DNA of 64,000 bases, from assembly GCF_048595755.1 (NCBI RefSeq), contig NZ_CP184360.1, positions 682,001 through 746,000 of the forward strand, written 5' to 3'. The notes beneath the pieces were generated by a model. It had not been told where the DNA came from. It ran no database searches and was given only the letters and a program-made list of their open reading frames with translations. Shown here piece by piece: positions 1 through 10,800 of this stretch. The stretch's first letter is position 1. The number at the start of each line of letters is the position of its first letter. The translations under genes were made by a program, and so were the position numbers. The DNA comes from Luteococcus sp048595755. Lineage in GTDB: Bacteria > Actinomycetota > Actinomycetes > Propionibacteriales > Propionibacteriaceae.

Positions 1-1059
<1,059 letters not shown>

Positions 1060-1346
1060 AAAATATCGACACCCACCCACACAAAGCAGGCAGGAACGTC
1101 GTCAATCAACAATGAATCCAACCACTGACAAAGAACACCAAAAACTGGCATTCCAATCAATAATCATACTCAAAGAAACCCAACCACCAACCAAACACCC
1201 ACCACCACAAAGACGGCAGACATCCAATCAATGGCACGGGAAAAAATAAGGCATTGACTTTAGACACGCTGTTGAGTTCTCAAGATCCGGGCGCGACCCG
1301 CACACCACCCACCACCAGGTGAGATCCGCTTGGGGCGACTCGATCA
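1060..1346 (-). promoter_or_regulatory. 16S rRNA leader with boxA-like antitermination site
   Basis: This is the transcribed leader between the rRNA promoters and the mature 16S 5' end. It is AT-rich compared with the rest of the window. The perfect palindrome TTGAGAACTCAA at 1272-1283 matches the conserved actinobacterial rRNA leader motif linked to boxA/NusB antitermination and RNase III processing. The role is inferred from family knowledge; the motif and its position are seen directly. Confidence 0.75.
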
Positions 1347-1375
1347 AACTTACCGGGTTCCGCTGTGGGAGTCAA
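1347..1375 (-). promoter_or_regulatory. rRNA promoter, proximal copy
   Basis: On the minus strand a -35 TTGACT (1370-1375) and a -10 TAAGTT (1347-1352) are separated by exactly 17 bp, about 290 bp upstream of 16S. It is one of two tandem candidates, which is usual for actinobacterial rrn operons. Confidence 0.6.
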
Positions 1376-1457
1376 ATCCGCCTGCTTCTTCCGGCCTGGA
1401 CACGCCGGGTTACCCCAGTCGCTTCCAGTTGTTCACTGCCGTGTGGCAGCTCGGAGA

Positions 1458-1486
1458 ACATTAGTTCATCGGGAAGGTGGATGCAA
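1458..1486 (-). promoter_or_regulatory. rRNA promoter, distal copy
   Basis: On the minus strand a -35 TTGCAT (1481-1486) and a -10 TAATGT (1458-1463) are separated by 17 bp, about 111 bp upstream of the proximal rRNA promoter. Assigned from hexamer match and spacing only. Confidence 0.5.
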
Positions 1487-1636
1487 ATCCGGGTCTACGC
1501 AAGGTTCCTGTGGGAGACTTCTCCACCACACAAGGCGGGGATGACAAGGGGTTTCTTACATGACTGCCGACGCCGGCACGTTCACGCCTCGACGGGGCCG
1601 GTGATCCTGGGGGGGGTGACGCCCGTTCCCACTGGA

Positions 1637-1642
1637 TAGCGT
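1637..1642 (+). promoter_or_regulatory. -10 box of a leaderless promoter for the DUF4334 gene
   Basis: TAGCGT ends 6 nt before the ATG at 1649, so a transcript would begin at or next to the start codon. The same box-to-ATG distance recurs at several other genes in this window. Confidence 0.5.
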
Positions 1643-1648
1643 CAGATC

Positions 1649-2209
1649 ATGGAGACGCCACCGAAGTCATGGCCCAAGTACCTGCGTGGCACGCGCCCAC
1701 CCTTGGAGTTGCGGCGGCTCTTCGCCTCTGCCGAGCCGGTCGCCCCTGAAGAGCTGACCGGGCGGTGGCGCGGGGCCGGCATCGCGTCCGGGCATCCCCT
1801 GGACGGTTTTTTGGAGATGGCGAGCTGGTACGGCAAGCAGTTTGACGGCCCCAATGATGTCCATCCCCTGCTCATGCGCGACAACGGCGGTGTCTTCCCA
1901 CTGTCTCCCACAATTCTTCCTTGGGGAGCCGTGCCTGCCTTGGCCAGCATCAAGCAGAACAAGAGGATGCGGCGCGTGGCACATCTGATGGCCCAGCGCG
2001 GACTGCTGCGCCCGGGGACCGCACGTCGGCCAGGGGCGCGCCTGCGCTTGATGGAGTGGGACGGAATCGTCAGTACGGCGATGATCTATGACGCGCTACC
2101 GGTGCAGGACCACTTCCGGTGGGTGGAGGAAGACGTACTGCTTGGTGCGATGGATGCTCGCGGGTACGAGCCCTTCTTCTTCATGCTGCAGCGGGAACCC
2201 GTTGCCTGA
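1649..2209 (+). CDS. GXWXG/DUF4334 domain protein
   Basis: The 186-residue protein has an N-terminal GXWXG-type motif (ELTGRWRGAGIASGHPLDG, about residues 35-53) followed by a conserved DUF4334-like second half (MEWDGIVSTAMIYDALPVQD, about 133-152, then DHFR). Proteins of this family are small cytosolic proteins of unknown biochemical role. No signal peptide or membrane segment is visible. The start is supported by a TAGCGT -10 box 6 nt upstream, which suggests a leaderless mRNA; there is no good Shine-Dalgarno. It is convergent with the CGNR gene, 42 bp away. Family assignment is from recognised motifs; function is unknown. Confidence 0.8.
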   Translation: METPPKSWPKYLRGTRPPLELRRLFASAEPVAPEELTGRWRGAGIASGHPLDGFLEMASWYGKQFDGPNDVHPLLMRDNGGVFPLSPTILPWGAVPALASIKQNKRMRRVAHLMAQRGLLRPGTARRPGARLRLMEWDGIVSTAMIYDALPVQDHFRWVEEDVLLGAMDARGYEPFFFMLQREPVA

Positions 2210-2251
2210 ACCACGACGCGGGAGGGGTTCTTCAGGCTCCCGGCCATACGG

Positions 2252-2872
2252 TCAAAGCTGCTCGAGGGCCTTGCGGCGGGAGTAGTAGGCGCGCGATCGG
2301 TTCCGGTCGCCACACTCCTTCGCCACGCACCAACGTCGATTACGTCGTGGCGAGAAGTCCAGGAAGACGCGTCCGCAACGCTCGTCCTCACACTGGTACA
2401 GGTGGTCGAGGTCGTCGCGCTGGGTGAAGGCGACGACGGCCCGAACGATGCGGTGCCGCAGGACCTCGATGGCGAGTCCCTCATCCACCCACCCCCAGCG
2501 CCAGTCAGAGAAATTCAGGATGGCTCCGACGAGTGCCTCGCGATAGAGGCGGGAGATCATGCGCGCCGAATACTCCCCGTTGCCAAAGAGCAGGTGGTAG
2601 AAGGACTCGCGCACCTGCACGATTCGCAGGCGTTCCACGTCCGCCACCTCTGGACGCTCCCTTGCCATTTCCTGGAATCTGGCAATTTCGGTCGACTGGA
2701 CCAGACCGGCGCCCCGCGCCCACTCCAGCACTTCCTCGAAGCTCGTCAGCTCGTCCTGGGCTGTGCTGGGGTCCAGCCGCCATTGCAGCGTGTTGATCAG
2801 GTCGAGCACCGCGTCGCCAGAGATGCGGCTGTACCTGTCCGTGGCCTGTTCCTCACCCATGATGTCCATCAT
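2252..2872 (-). CDS. CGNR-type zinc-finger putative transcriptional regulator
   Basis: The 206-residue protein has an ABATE-like N-terminal domain (DAVLDLINTLQWR near residue 20) and a C-terminal treble-clef zinc finger. The zinc ligands are visible as CEDERCGRVFLDFS followed by RRWCVAKECGDRNR, about residues 160-193. The family signature CGNR appears here as CGDR, a conservative change. Such proteins are thought to be DNA-binding regulators of stress or metabolic genes, but targets are rarely known. The start is one of two adjacent ATG codons. It could act on either neighbour; nothing in the sequence shows which. Confidence 0.8.
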   Translation of the reverse strand: MMDIMGEEQATDRYSRISGDAVLDLINTLQWRLDPSTAQDELTSFEEVLEWARGAGLVQSTEIARFQEMARERPEVADVERLRIVQVRESFYHLLFGNGEYSARMISRLYREALVGAILNFSDWRWGWVDEGLAIEVLRHRIVRAVVAFTQRDDLDHLYQCEDERCGRVFLDFSPRRNRRWCVAKECGDRNRSRAYYSRRKALEQL

Positions 2873-3247
2873 CGCACAGATGGTCTGGTTCCACCCTCAG
2901 GCTCAATAGGGATGATGCCTGGGGGGTGGTCCATGCAGTGACGTATCCGGGGGCTCTCTCGAACCCGTTGGATTGGCGTGAGCGGAGGCGTGGATCTCAT
3001 GGGTGGCACCCGATTCAAGGGGTGTGACTCGTCGCTCGCGAGGCCAGGGGACGCCGACACCGCCTGGCGCGCGCCTTCCCTGCCCCAGCCCCCAGCAGGA
3101 CAACACCTGGACGCCAGGAATAGCGCTGCCCTCCAAGACATGAATGGGATCAATTCCAGAAAAACCTCTCCATGGAATTTTCATGCCTGGATTGAAAAGC
3201 AAGTTTTTGAATTGAGAATGCTCTACTTTCGAAGTTGAAGGGGGAAT
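2873..3247. other. Intergenic region, no gene seen
   Basis: About 375 bp without a convincing coding frame. The last 130 bp (3150-3300) are clearly more AT-rich than the surroundings and run into the end of the decayed MFS gene. I see no tRNA, riboswitch or strong terminator here. Confidence 0.5.
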
Positions 3248-4302
3248 TCAAATTCGGTTCATATTTGCCGGATCGGAGAATTCTGAAGCCCTTGGGATTC
3301 GTCGGAGCGTCGGCACGGTCAGAACTACGAGCGCACTCACCACCATTGCCGCCACACCAGGCGCCATCGCGGTCGCCCTGCCCCATCTCTGCAACGAGAG
3401 ACCCGCGTAGCCTTGGGCCACGGGTGCTGCTGCCATCGCCAGCAGGCTCACGGCACTGGTCAGGCGGCCCTGCATGCCATCGGGAACCTCACCGATGAAC
3501 CAGGCGCTCAGGCCAGCATTGAGGGACGGAACCAAGAGCATGAGCAGGCCCATCGCCAGGATCGTCCCCACGGGTTCCACCAGCATGACCACTGCAATGA
3601 AGATGGCCGCACAGACCAAGAACTCCACACCGCAGAGCCAACCCCACCGGGAAGCGCTTGAGGATCCAGGGAGACGCAGCGGCTCCAAGCAAGGCGCACA
3701 CGCCGAGAACCGTGTCCAGCAGCCCGATCACGGCAGGAGGAGTGCCTTGGCGCTGCATGTCGAGAATCGCGGCAAGCACGACGTCAGCCAAGGCGAAGTT
3801 GGCCAAGCAGAGCACGCCGCCGACGGCCAGCAGGGTGCGTCGAGCACCGAGAGAGCGCAGCCCCGCCAAGGAATCAGACCAGAAGGAGGTTGCATCGGAC
3901 CCACCGCGAGCGGGGCGAAGGTCACGCCGCACCACAGCAGCTGCCACGGCCGAGAGCAGCGCACATGCGGCGTCGACGGCGAAGGGGACCACTCTGCCAA
4001 CCGAATAGAGACCCCCAGCCAAAGGCGGTCCGACGATCCGCCCCAGCGCCGATCGCCCCTCCTTGAGCCCCCATGGCACTGCCAAGTTGGCTCGGGTGTA
4101 CCAAGCGCCGCACGCTCGCGGTCTCAGCGGGAGCGAAGAAGGAGTCGGCCGCACTGGTGATGAAGGAGAGGGCCAACAGATGGGGAACGCTGACCCGTCC
4201 CCACACGATCGCCACTGGAACGGTCAACGTGACCAGCCCCGAGACCCTGGACATGACCGACACCTTGGTCACGGCCCTCGAGCACGAGGAGAAGCCGGGC
4301 AT
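3248..4302 (-). pseudogene. MFS transporter, frameshifted and 5'-truncated
   Basis: Three overlapping minus-strand frames encode consecutive parts of one major facilitator protein. Residues matching the first cytoplasmic loop and TM3-TM4 (4302 to about 4060) are followed in another frame by the middle (about 4060 to 3650: LGRIVGPPLAGGLYS, then ILDMQRQGTPPAVIGLLDTV). The C-terminal half lies in a third frame (about 3650 to 3248: FLVCAAIFIAVVMLVEPVGT onward). At least two single-base frameshifts are needed, near 4060 and 3650. TM1 and TM2 are missing, and a stop codon lies just upstream of 4302. The best reading is a dead drug-efflux or DHA-type exporter. Sequencing error is a less likely alternative because the 5' end is also lost. 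Confidence 0.75.
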
Positions 4303-4340
4303 CCTGGGCAGTCACATGACGGTAGAGCTGACCCAGGGGG

Positions 4341-4487
4341 GAGGCCGCCGAACTACGCGAACGCCTCTGCGAGGTGATCGATGACGTGACGGCCAAGGCC
4401 GGCAAGCACAGCCCCGGCGACGGGGCGAGGCCGTGGACGATCTCCACCAGCCTCGCCCCCGACACCAGGGGCAGAATCATCACTTGA
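4341..4487 (+). pseudogene. Possible C-terminal remnant of a small regulator (ArsR-like)
   Basis: One plus-strand frame without an upstream start reads EAAELRERLCEVIDDVTAKA followed by GKHSPGDGARPWTISTSLAP and a stop at 4485. This looks like the helical end and wing of a small HTH regulator of the kind often placed next to MFS exporters. A one-base deletion in the run of G at 4335-4341 would join it to a longer upstream frame. The resemblance is by eye only. It may be chance reading of decayed DNA next to the MFS pseudogene. Confidence 0.25.
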
Positions 4488-6423
4488 CCGGGGTCTCTCC
4501 CGCCACGTCGTCACTCGACTCGGACTCGTCGATGTACTCACCCTTCTCGTAGTCGTACTCCACGGGATTGCCGTCCTCGTCGGTGCGGGTGTACCACTCC
4601 GTGACCTCGGGGGCCGTCGAGTCGAAGTCGCCACCGGTTGCACGTTCGTCGGTGGGCATCGTCGGCTCCACTGCCAGGGCGAAGTTGTCGCCATACTCGC
4701 TGACACCGTGCTTGACGGCCTTCTGGATGGCCACGTCCTGGTAGTGCTCGCGAATCGCCTGCGGATCATTGCGGAGCAGCTTCACCAGCGCGATCGACAT
4801 CAACACCAGCACCACGGCGAAGGGCAGGGCGGAGACCACGATCAGGTTCTGCAGACCCTGCAGGGCGTTCTGGCCACCGAAGAGGAGGATGACCACGGCG
4901 ATTCCAGCCATGCACAGCGCGAAGAAGGCAGTCACCAGCTTGTTGGGCTCCGGATTGCCTCGCTGGGAGAGCTGCGAGTTGACCAAGGAAGCCGAATCCG
5001 AGGTGGTGACGAAGAAGACACCCAGCATCACGATCACCAGGGCAGAGACGATGCCTCCACCCGGCAACTGCTCGGCCACCTTGTAGAAGATCTCGGCGGG
5101 CAGCGGAAGCGAACCAGCCGTGCCGTCCGGGGCGATCATCCGCGACGGATCACCCATGGCCTCGGCACGACGCTGCAACCAGATGGCGGTGCCACCCAGC
5201 ACGGCGAAGGCCAGCACGATGATGGACGACGGGATCAGAAGGACGCCCAGCACGAACTGACGGATGGTGCGCCCCTTCGAGATCTTGGCGGTGAAGACGC
5301 CGACGAAGGGCGCCCAGCTCACCCACCACGCCCAGTAGAAGGTGGTCCACGACGTCAGGAAGGTCTGCATGTCCTCGCCCTCGGACATGTTGGCGCTGAG
5401 CATGTCTGGCAGGTGTCCGAAGTACTCGACGATGGCCGCCGGGATCATGTTCATCAGGAAGGCCGTCGGGCCAACCACGAAGAAGAAGACCGCCAAGCCG
5501 ATCGCCATCAGCATGTTGATGTTGCTCAACCAGCGGATACCCCGGGACACACCGGAGACTGCGGAGAAGATCGTGGCGATGGTCAGGACCGCGATGATGC
5601 CCAGTGCCAACCGGTTCCCGGTGGGGCCCCAGCCCGCGAAGATCTCCACACCGCGAGCGATCTGGAGAGCGCCGATGCCCAGGGAGGCGGCAGTACCGAA
5701 CAGGGTGGCGATGATGGCCAGACCGTCGATGATGCGCGCACCCGCGGAATCGGTGCGTCCGCTCCACAAGGAGGTGACCACCGCACTCATCAACGGCACC
5801 TTGCCGCGACGATAGGAGACATAGGCCACCGACAGCCCGACGATCGCGTAGATCGCCCAGGCATTCAGCCCCCAGTGCATGGCGGACTGGGCCACGGCAC
5901 CCTTGATCGCGGCGGCCGTGTTGGCGTCGTACTGCGCCCCGGGGCGTGGACTCAAGTAGAACGTGAGCGGCTCGTAGGGGCCGAAGAAGATGATGCCGAT
6001 GCCGATGCCGGCGCCGAAGAGCATCGCCGCCCATGACGCGGTCGAGTATTCGGGTGTCTCACCGTCGAGACCCAAGGTGATCTTGCCGAAGCGCGAGAAC
6101 GCGATGACCAACAGGAAGAGCACCATGGCGATCGCCAGGACGTTGAAGGTCCAGCCGAGATTGCGCATCACCCATCCCAAGGCCGTGCCCGAGACCCGGA
6201 AGACCTGCTCCGGATCGGCCAGACCCCACCCGACGAAGGCGACGATCAGTGCGCCGACGATCCCGAGCACGCCCTTGTCGATGCCGTAGCGGATCCGCTG
6301 GTCCTCCACCGAAACACCTGGCACCAGGGCGGGGTGGATCTTGTGGGGGTAGTTCACCTCCCGCAGGAATGAGCGGGTTGCGGACGCCGGAGAGGCAGGC
6401 CGTTGGTCAGCTGGGTGACTCAC
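4480..6423 (-). CDS. BCCT family betaine/choline/carnitine transporter
   Basis: The 647-residue membrane protein has the 12-TM layout of the betaine-choline-carnitine transporters. Visible signatures are GAGIGIGIIFFGPYEPL in TM3, MHWGLNAWAIYAIVGL, and the tryptophan-rich box WTTFYWAWWVSWAPFVGVFT with the following AKISKGRTIRQF. The family takes up compatible solutes, usually with Na+, in response to hyperosmotic stress. A roughly 100-residue hydrophilic, acidic C-terminal tail may serve osmosensing as in BetP (inference). The GTG start at 6423 has an AGGAG 6 nt upstream. It is divergent from the GNAT gene. Together with the OpuA system at 23-26 kb this gives the cell two osmolyte uptake routes. 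The substrate is not readable from the sequence. Confidence 0.93.
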   Translation of the reverse strand: MSHPADQRPASPASATRSFLREVNYPHKIHPALVPGVSVEDQRIRYGIDKGVLGIVGALIVAFVGWGLADPEQVFRVSGTALGWVMRNLGWTFNVLAIAMVLFLLVIAFSRFGKITLGLDGETPEYSTASWAAMLFGAGIGIGIIFFGPYEPLTFYLSPRPGAQYDANTAAAIKGAVAQSAMHWGLNAWAIYAIVGLSVAYVSYRRGKVPLMSAVVTSLWSGRTDSAGARIIDGLAIIATLFGTAASLGIGALQIARGVEIFAGWGPTGNRLALGIIAVLTIATIFSAVSGVSRGIRWLSNINMLMAIGLAVFFFVVGPTAFLMNMIPAAIVEYFGHLPDMLSANMSEGEDMQTFLTSWTTFYWAWWVSWAPFVGVFTAKISKGRTIRQFVLGVLLIPSSIIVLAFAVLGGTAIWLQRRAEAMGDPSRMIAPDGTAGSLPLPAEIFYKVAEQLPGGGIVSALVIVMLGVFFVTTSDSASLVNSQLSQRGNPEPNKLVTAFFALCMAGIAVVILLFGGQNALQGLQNLIVVSALPFAVVLVLMSIALVKLLRNDPQAIREHYQDVAIQKAVKHGVSEYGDNFALAVEPTMPTDERATGGDFDSTAPEVTEWYTRTDEDGNPVEYDYEKGEYIDESESSDDVAGETPVK

Positions 6424-6530
6424 TGGGAACTCCTGGTGTCGGGGACATCACTGGCACAACACGCACCCACGTTAGACAGCCAAACCACCCCAAAGGCGCC
6501 CATGAGACAAACTTGTGCCAAGAAATTCCG

Positions 6531-6559
6531 TTGTCAGACCACTGCGACGAGCGCACAAT
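6531..6559 (+). promoter_or_regulatory. Promoter of the GNAT gene (leaderless)
   Basis: TTGTCA (6531-6536), a 17-bp spacer and CACAAT (6554-6559) are followed 6 nt later by the ATG at 6566. This decides the start codon in favour of 6566 over an in-frame upstream start at 6515, which lies before the promoter. Confidence 0.65.
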
Positions 6560-6565
6560 GATCGC

Positions 6566-7117
6566 ATGCAGCAGCTCACGGACCAGACCATCCAGGCCGG
6601 CGACGGCCTGCTCCTCAGGCCCCTGGGAGCGGGTGACATCCCCCTGGTGGCTCGTGCCTGCCAAGACCCACTCACCCAGCAATGGCTACCGCTTCCCCGG
6701 CCCTACACCGAGCAGGCCGCCCGCGACTTCGTCGAGACGATTGCGTCACAACAACTGGCCAGTGGCAACGGCATCGAACGTGCCATCGAGCGCAGCGGCG
6801 AGTTCGTAGGCGTGATCGGCGCCAAGAAGACCGACTGGGCGGCACGCAAGACCGAGGTCGGCTACTGGCTGGCACCCTGGGCCAGAGGAAAAGGTGTCAT
6901 GACGCGAGCGCTGTGCGCCATGACGGACTGGCTGCTCGGCACCCAGCAGATCACGCGCGTGGAGGTGCACGTGGCGCCGGGCAACGCGGCCTCCCTGGCG
7001 GTGGCCCGACGTGCAGGATTCGTCCGCGAAGGGATCATGCGTCGCGCCGGCCACACCCATGACGGCACCACCGACCTGGTGCTGTTCAGCAGACTGGCCG
7101 ACGATCCCCGCCCCTGA
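6566..7117 (+). CDS. GNAT family N-acetyltransferase (RimJ/RimL type)
   Basis: The 183-residue cytosolic protein has the acetyl-CoA pyrophosphate-binding motif WARGKGVMTRAL (about residues 109-120) preceded by EVGYWLAP and followed by VAPGNAASLAVARRAGFVREG. That is the classic motif order of RimJ/RimL-type acetyltransferases, which acetylate protein N-termini or small amines. The start at 6566 fits the leaderless promoter just upstream. It sits 32 bp before the HAD gene, which has its own -10 box. The substrate is unknown. Confidence 0.88.
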   Translation: MQQLTDQTIQAGDGLLLRPLGAGDIPLVARACQDPLTQQWLPLPRPYTEQAARDFVETIASQQLASGNGIERAIERSGEFVGVIGAKKTDWAARKTEVGYWLAPWARGKGVMTRALCAMTDWLLGTQQITRVEVHVAPGNAASLAVARRAGFVREGIMRRAGHTHDGTTDLVLFSRLADDPRP

Positions 7118-7137
7118 CCCCTGCGTAGGCAAGCCCC

Positions 7138-7143
7138 TAGGCT
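7138..7143 (+). promoter_or_regulatory. -10 box of a leaderless promoter for the HAD gene
   Basis: TAGGCT ends 6 nt before the ATG at 7150. A CTGACC at 7114-7119 could serve as a weak -35 with an 18-bp spacer. Confidence 0.5.
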
Positions 7144-7149
7144 GGAGGC

Positions 7150-7773
7150 ATGTTCCGGCACCTGTTCTGGGATCTCGGCGGCACCCTCGTCGACACCTAC
7201 CCGCAGCTCGACGCCGCACTCGCCGACGTCGTGCGCCGCCACGGCCACCAGATCGAACTGCTCGACGTGGCCCGGCTCACCCGTCGCTCCACCGGCGAGG
7301 CGATCCGTGCCCTCTGCGAACGCTTCACCATTCCAGCCGCCGAGTTCGAGGGGGCAAATGCCGAGCTCAAGGCGCTCTGGAAGAGGGAACCGGCGCCGCC
7401 GATGCCGGGCGCGCGTGAACTGCTGCGCGACGTCTCCGCTGCGGGTGGCCTCAACCTGGTGGTGACCCACCGCGAACGCGGCTCCGCGATGGGGCTGCTC
7501 GACGGCCTGGGGTTGACGGTGGATGACCTGGTCTCGACCGCCGACGGTCATCCCCGCAAGCCCGACCCGACGATGCACCTGGTCTTGCTGGAGCGACACC
7601 AACTGGACCCGGCCGAATGCCTGGCCGTCGGTGACCGACCGATCGACGCCACCGCGGCACACGCGGCAGGCATCACCGCAGCCATCCTGGAGTCTCCCGA
7701 GGCCCCCGTCGATGACGACGCCGAACACAGCGTCGCCCACCTGGATGAGCTGCGACCACTGTTGGGCCTGTGA
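7150..7773 (+). CDS. HAD superfamily hydrolase-like protein, altered motif I
   Basis: The 207-residue protein has the order of HAD subfamily IA enzymes: motif I FWDLGGTLVDTY at the N-terminus, motif II VVTHRE (about residue 104), a motif III lysine in RKPDPTM, and motif IV AVGDRPIDATAAHAAG (about 158-173). In motif I the family pattern DxDGT reads DLGGT, so the second Asp, the usual general acid/base, is Gly. Phosphatase activity may therefore be weak, altered or absent. The protein could be a phosphoglycolate phosphatase-like enzyme or a catalytically dead relative. The ATG follows a TAGGCT box by 6 nt. It is convergent with the helicase gene. Confidence 0.85.
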   Translation: MFRHLFWDLGGTLVDTYPQLDAALADVVRRHGHQIELLDVARLTRRSTGEAIRALCERFTIPAAEFEGANAELKALWKREPAPPMPGARELLRDVSAAGGLNLVVTHRERGSAMGLLDGLGLTVDDLVSTADGHPRKPDPTMHLVLLERHQLDPAECLAVGDRPIDATAAHAAGITAAILESPEAPVDDDAEHSVAHLDELRPLLGL

Positions 7774-7781
7774 CCCCGGTG

Positions 7782-7843
7782 CTCGAGATGTGAGGTGCGC
7801 GAGATGTCAGGTGTTCGGATTCTGGCGGGGTTCGCATCTCGAG
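7782..7843. terminator. Inverted repeat between convergent genes
   Basis: CTCGAGATG (7782-7790) pairs with CATCTCGAG (7835-7843) across a loop of about 44 nt, between the convergent HAD and SNF2 genes. A second GCGAGATG copy inside the loop (7799-7806) can pair with the same right arm. It may act as a two-way terminator, but no T-run is present. Confidence 0.35.
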
Positions 7844-7847
7844 GTCG

Positions 7848-10800
7848 TCACATGTCGAGCAGACCGCGGATGTCGTCGGCGCTGAGGGCCCCCGCCACCG
7901 CACCGTCGCCTGAATCCACCACCTGGTTGAACAGGTCACGTTTGCGTTCCTGCAGGGCGAGCACCTTCGCCTCGATGGTTCCCGAGGCCACCAGCCGGTA
8001 GACCATGACCGGCTTGTCCTGGCCGATGCGATGGGCACGGTCGACGGCCTGCGCCTCGGCCGCCGGATTCCACCACGGATCCAGCACGAAGACGTAGTCG
8101 GCCTCGGTCAGGGTCAGACCGAAACCGCCCGCCTTCAAGGAGATGAGGAAGGCCGGGGCATCTCCCTGCCGGAACTCGTCAACGCGCGCCTGCCGGTCTC
8201 GGGTGCGGCCGTCCAGGTAGACGGTCTGCACCCCCTCGGCCGTCATCCGCTCGCGCACCATCGTGAGGAAGCCCGTGAACTGGCTGAAGACCAACGCACG
8301 ATGGCCCCCGGCCACCACGTCGGCCATCAACTCCATCAGCACGTCGATCTTGCTCGAGGCGATCTGCTGGTGCTCCTCGCCCACCAGCCCCGCGGCCAAG
8401 CTCAGCTGGCGCAGCACCGTCAGCGACCGCAGGATGGTGATGCGGTTCTTCTGCAGGTCGTCGACCAGCCCCATCACCCGCTGCCGTTCCCGGTTCAACT
8501 GGCGGTCATAGACCCGACGATGGGCGTCGTTGAGTTCCACCGGGACCACTTGCTCCTGGCGCGGAGGCAGTTCCGGGGCGACCAGTTCCTTGGTGCGTCG
8601 CAGCAGGACAGGCCTGATCCTGCGCAGCAGCTGGGCCAACCTCTCATCAGCCTCGTCGTCGCCCTCCTCGATGGGCTTGCGGTAGTGCTCGGTGAATTCC
8701 CGCGGATCCGGGAACAGCCCCGGCGTGGTGAGCGACAGCATCGACCACAGGTCCATCAGGTTGTTCTCCAGAGGGGTGCCACTCAGTGCGAACCGCACCC
8801 CCGCCGGGATGCGTCGCATCGCCTGGTAGGTGCGCGACTGGCGGTTCTTCACGAACTGGGCCTCGTCGAGCAACATGAGCTGCCAGCCGACCTGCTCGAA
8901 CTCCTCCACGTCCAGACGCGCCACCGCATAGCTGGTGAGCACCACGTCCATCCCCTGGATGGCCTCGGCCACCGAGACGCCACGCTTGCGGACGGTCTGG
9001 GTGAGCGCAGCCACCTTCAGCGTCGGGGCGAAGCGCTCGGCCTGTTCAGCCCAGGCACCGACCACGCTGGAGGGCGCCACCACCAGCACCGGGCCGTGCA
9101 GGAGCCCGCGCTCCTGCAGCGAACAGACCAGGGCCAGCGCCTGCAAGGTCTTGCCCAGACCCATGTCATCGGCGAGGATCCCGCCCAGCCCCACGCTTCG
9201 CAGGAAGTCCATCCAGCGCAAGCCGGTCAGCTGGTAACCACGCAGGTCAGCGTCCAGGTTGGCGGGCGCGTCGATCTCCGGGGCGCCCTCGGCCGCCAAC
9301 AGTCGACTGGCGATGCGCGTCCAGGCCTGGTTGTCACGGGCCACCACCCCCAGCTCGACGAGTTCCTCCCACCAACCGACATGCTCGGGGCGAAGCCGAA
9401 GCAGGGAACCGTCGCCCTCCGGGTCGGTCAGCAACCGGGCCTCGGCCAACAACTCACGCAGCCGATCCAGCTCAGGATGCTCCAGGGCGAACCATTCCCC
9501 GTTGTCGAGCACCAGGTGGTCGTCCCCGGCGCTCAAGGCGCGCAGCAACTCCGGCAAGGGGATACGCGTCTGCCCGACCGAGACCTGGACCTCAAGATCG
9601 AACCAGTCACGCCCCGGGTTGTCGTCGACCTCGAGCGAGATCTGCGGCGCCTCCTCCAACTCCTGGTAGTCGGGCGCGTCCTGCCACACCTCCACCACCA
9701 CGTCGTCGCGCTCCTCGAGCTCGCCCAGGCGCTGCCACAGTTCCAGCAATGGTTTGCCCACCAGCTCCTGCTGCACAGGCAGCGACGAGGCGTGACCGGT
9801 GCCCAGCAGTTGCCGCACGAGCGGCTGGAAGCCTTGCTCGGCGGCCGCATCGCGGGCGGCAAAGGTGCGGCCAGTGCGCGAGGTCACGTCAATCGAGGTG
9901 TCCGCGTCGCCGGAGAAGGCGTAGCGGAAACCCACCGAGAGGGTGGCTGCGACGCCTGTGGCCGCGAGAGTCTCGGAGAGCTGGACCAACAACTTGGGAG
10001 GCTGCGCGGTGGGCAACTCAAGCTCGTCGGGGTGACGCACCGGGGCAACGCGACGAAGGCGCGGCAGGTAGTCCAGGGCGAACTCACCCACGTCCTCGGC
10101 GGGCACCTCCACCGCAGGCAGCTGGGCCAGTGCCTGGGCATGTTCGTCCAATGGTTCGCGGAAACCCACGACGATCCGGCTCCCCGAGGCATCGGGCAGC
10201 AGGGCACCGTGGGGCGGCACCCCCAACAGGTTCAGGGGACGTACCGGCTCCCCGTCGAGCAGCAGTTGACGTTCCAGCCGCAGGCCACCCGCCTCGTCTG
10301 GAGTCAGCCGGGCCCCCAGCTCGAGCTCGGCCCCTCTGAAGGTCACCGCCTTGGACTCCTTCGCAGGGACCAGTTCGATGCCCACCTGGCGTGCCTCCTG
10401 CAGCAGGCGCCACCCCTCGTGCCCCAATTCCGAGAGCAGCAGGTGCCCGGGGCGAGTCGTGGAATATCCCCACCGGGTGCGTCTGGCCTCCACGACCGCG
10501 GTGTGGATGCGTTCCAAGGCCCGGGTATGGGCACGGTTGTAGCTGGAGGTGCGGCCGGTCGCCGGCGGTGAGCCGATGCGGTCCCAGGTGAGCTGGCCCC
10601 GGGCCCAGACATTGCGAGTACCCCAGTAGACCGGGCGGATCTCCACGTCGTGCAGCAGCAAGGTGTACTGGATGCCCAGCGCAGTACCCCCCTCCTGGGC
10701 CTCGTCGCCGCCCACCACGCGCAGCAGTTCTCGCTGCCATTGCGGTGCCAGGGCTCGCTGGCTGGCGGCGCGCAGGTGCAGGACCAGGGCAGCACCGTGT

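Noticed and set aside
4073..4384. Open frame of 103 codons opposite the MFS pseudogene
   Set aside because: Mostly antisense to recognisable MFS sequence; only the end segment at 4341-4487, in another frame, was kept as a weak remnant.
8031..10571. Long open frame (846 codons) opposite the SNF2 helicase gene
   Set aside because: It is the antisense shadow of a well-conserved helicase in very GC-rich DNA; its translation has the His/Gln/Gly/Arg-rich look of reverse-frame sequence and no domain.
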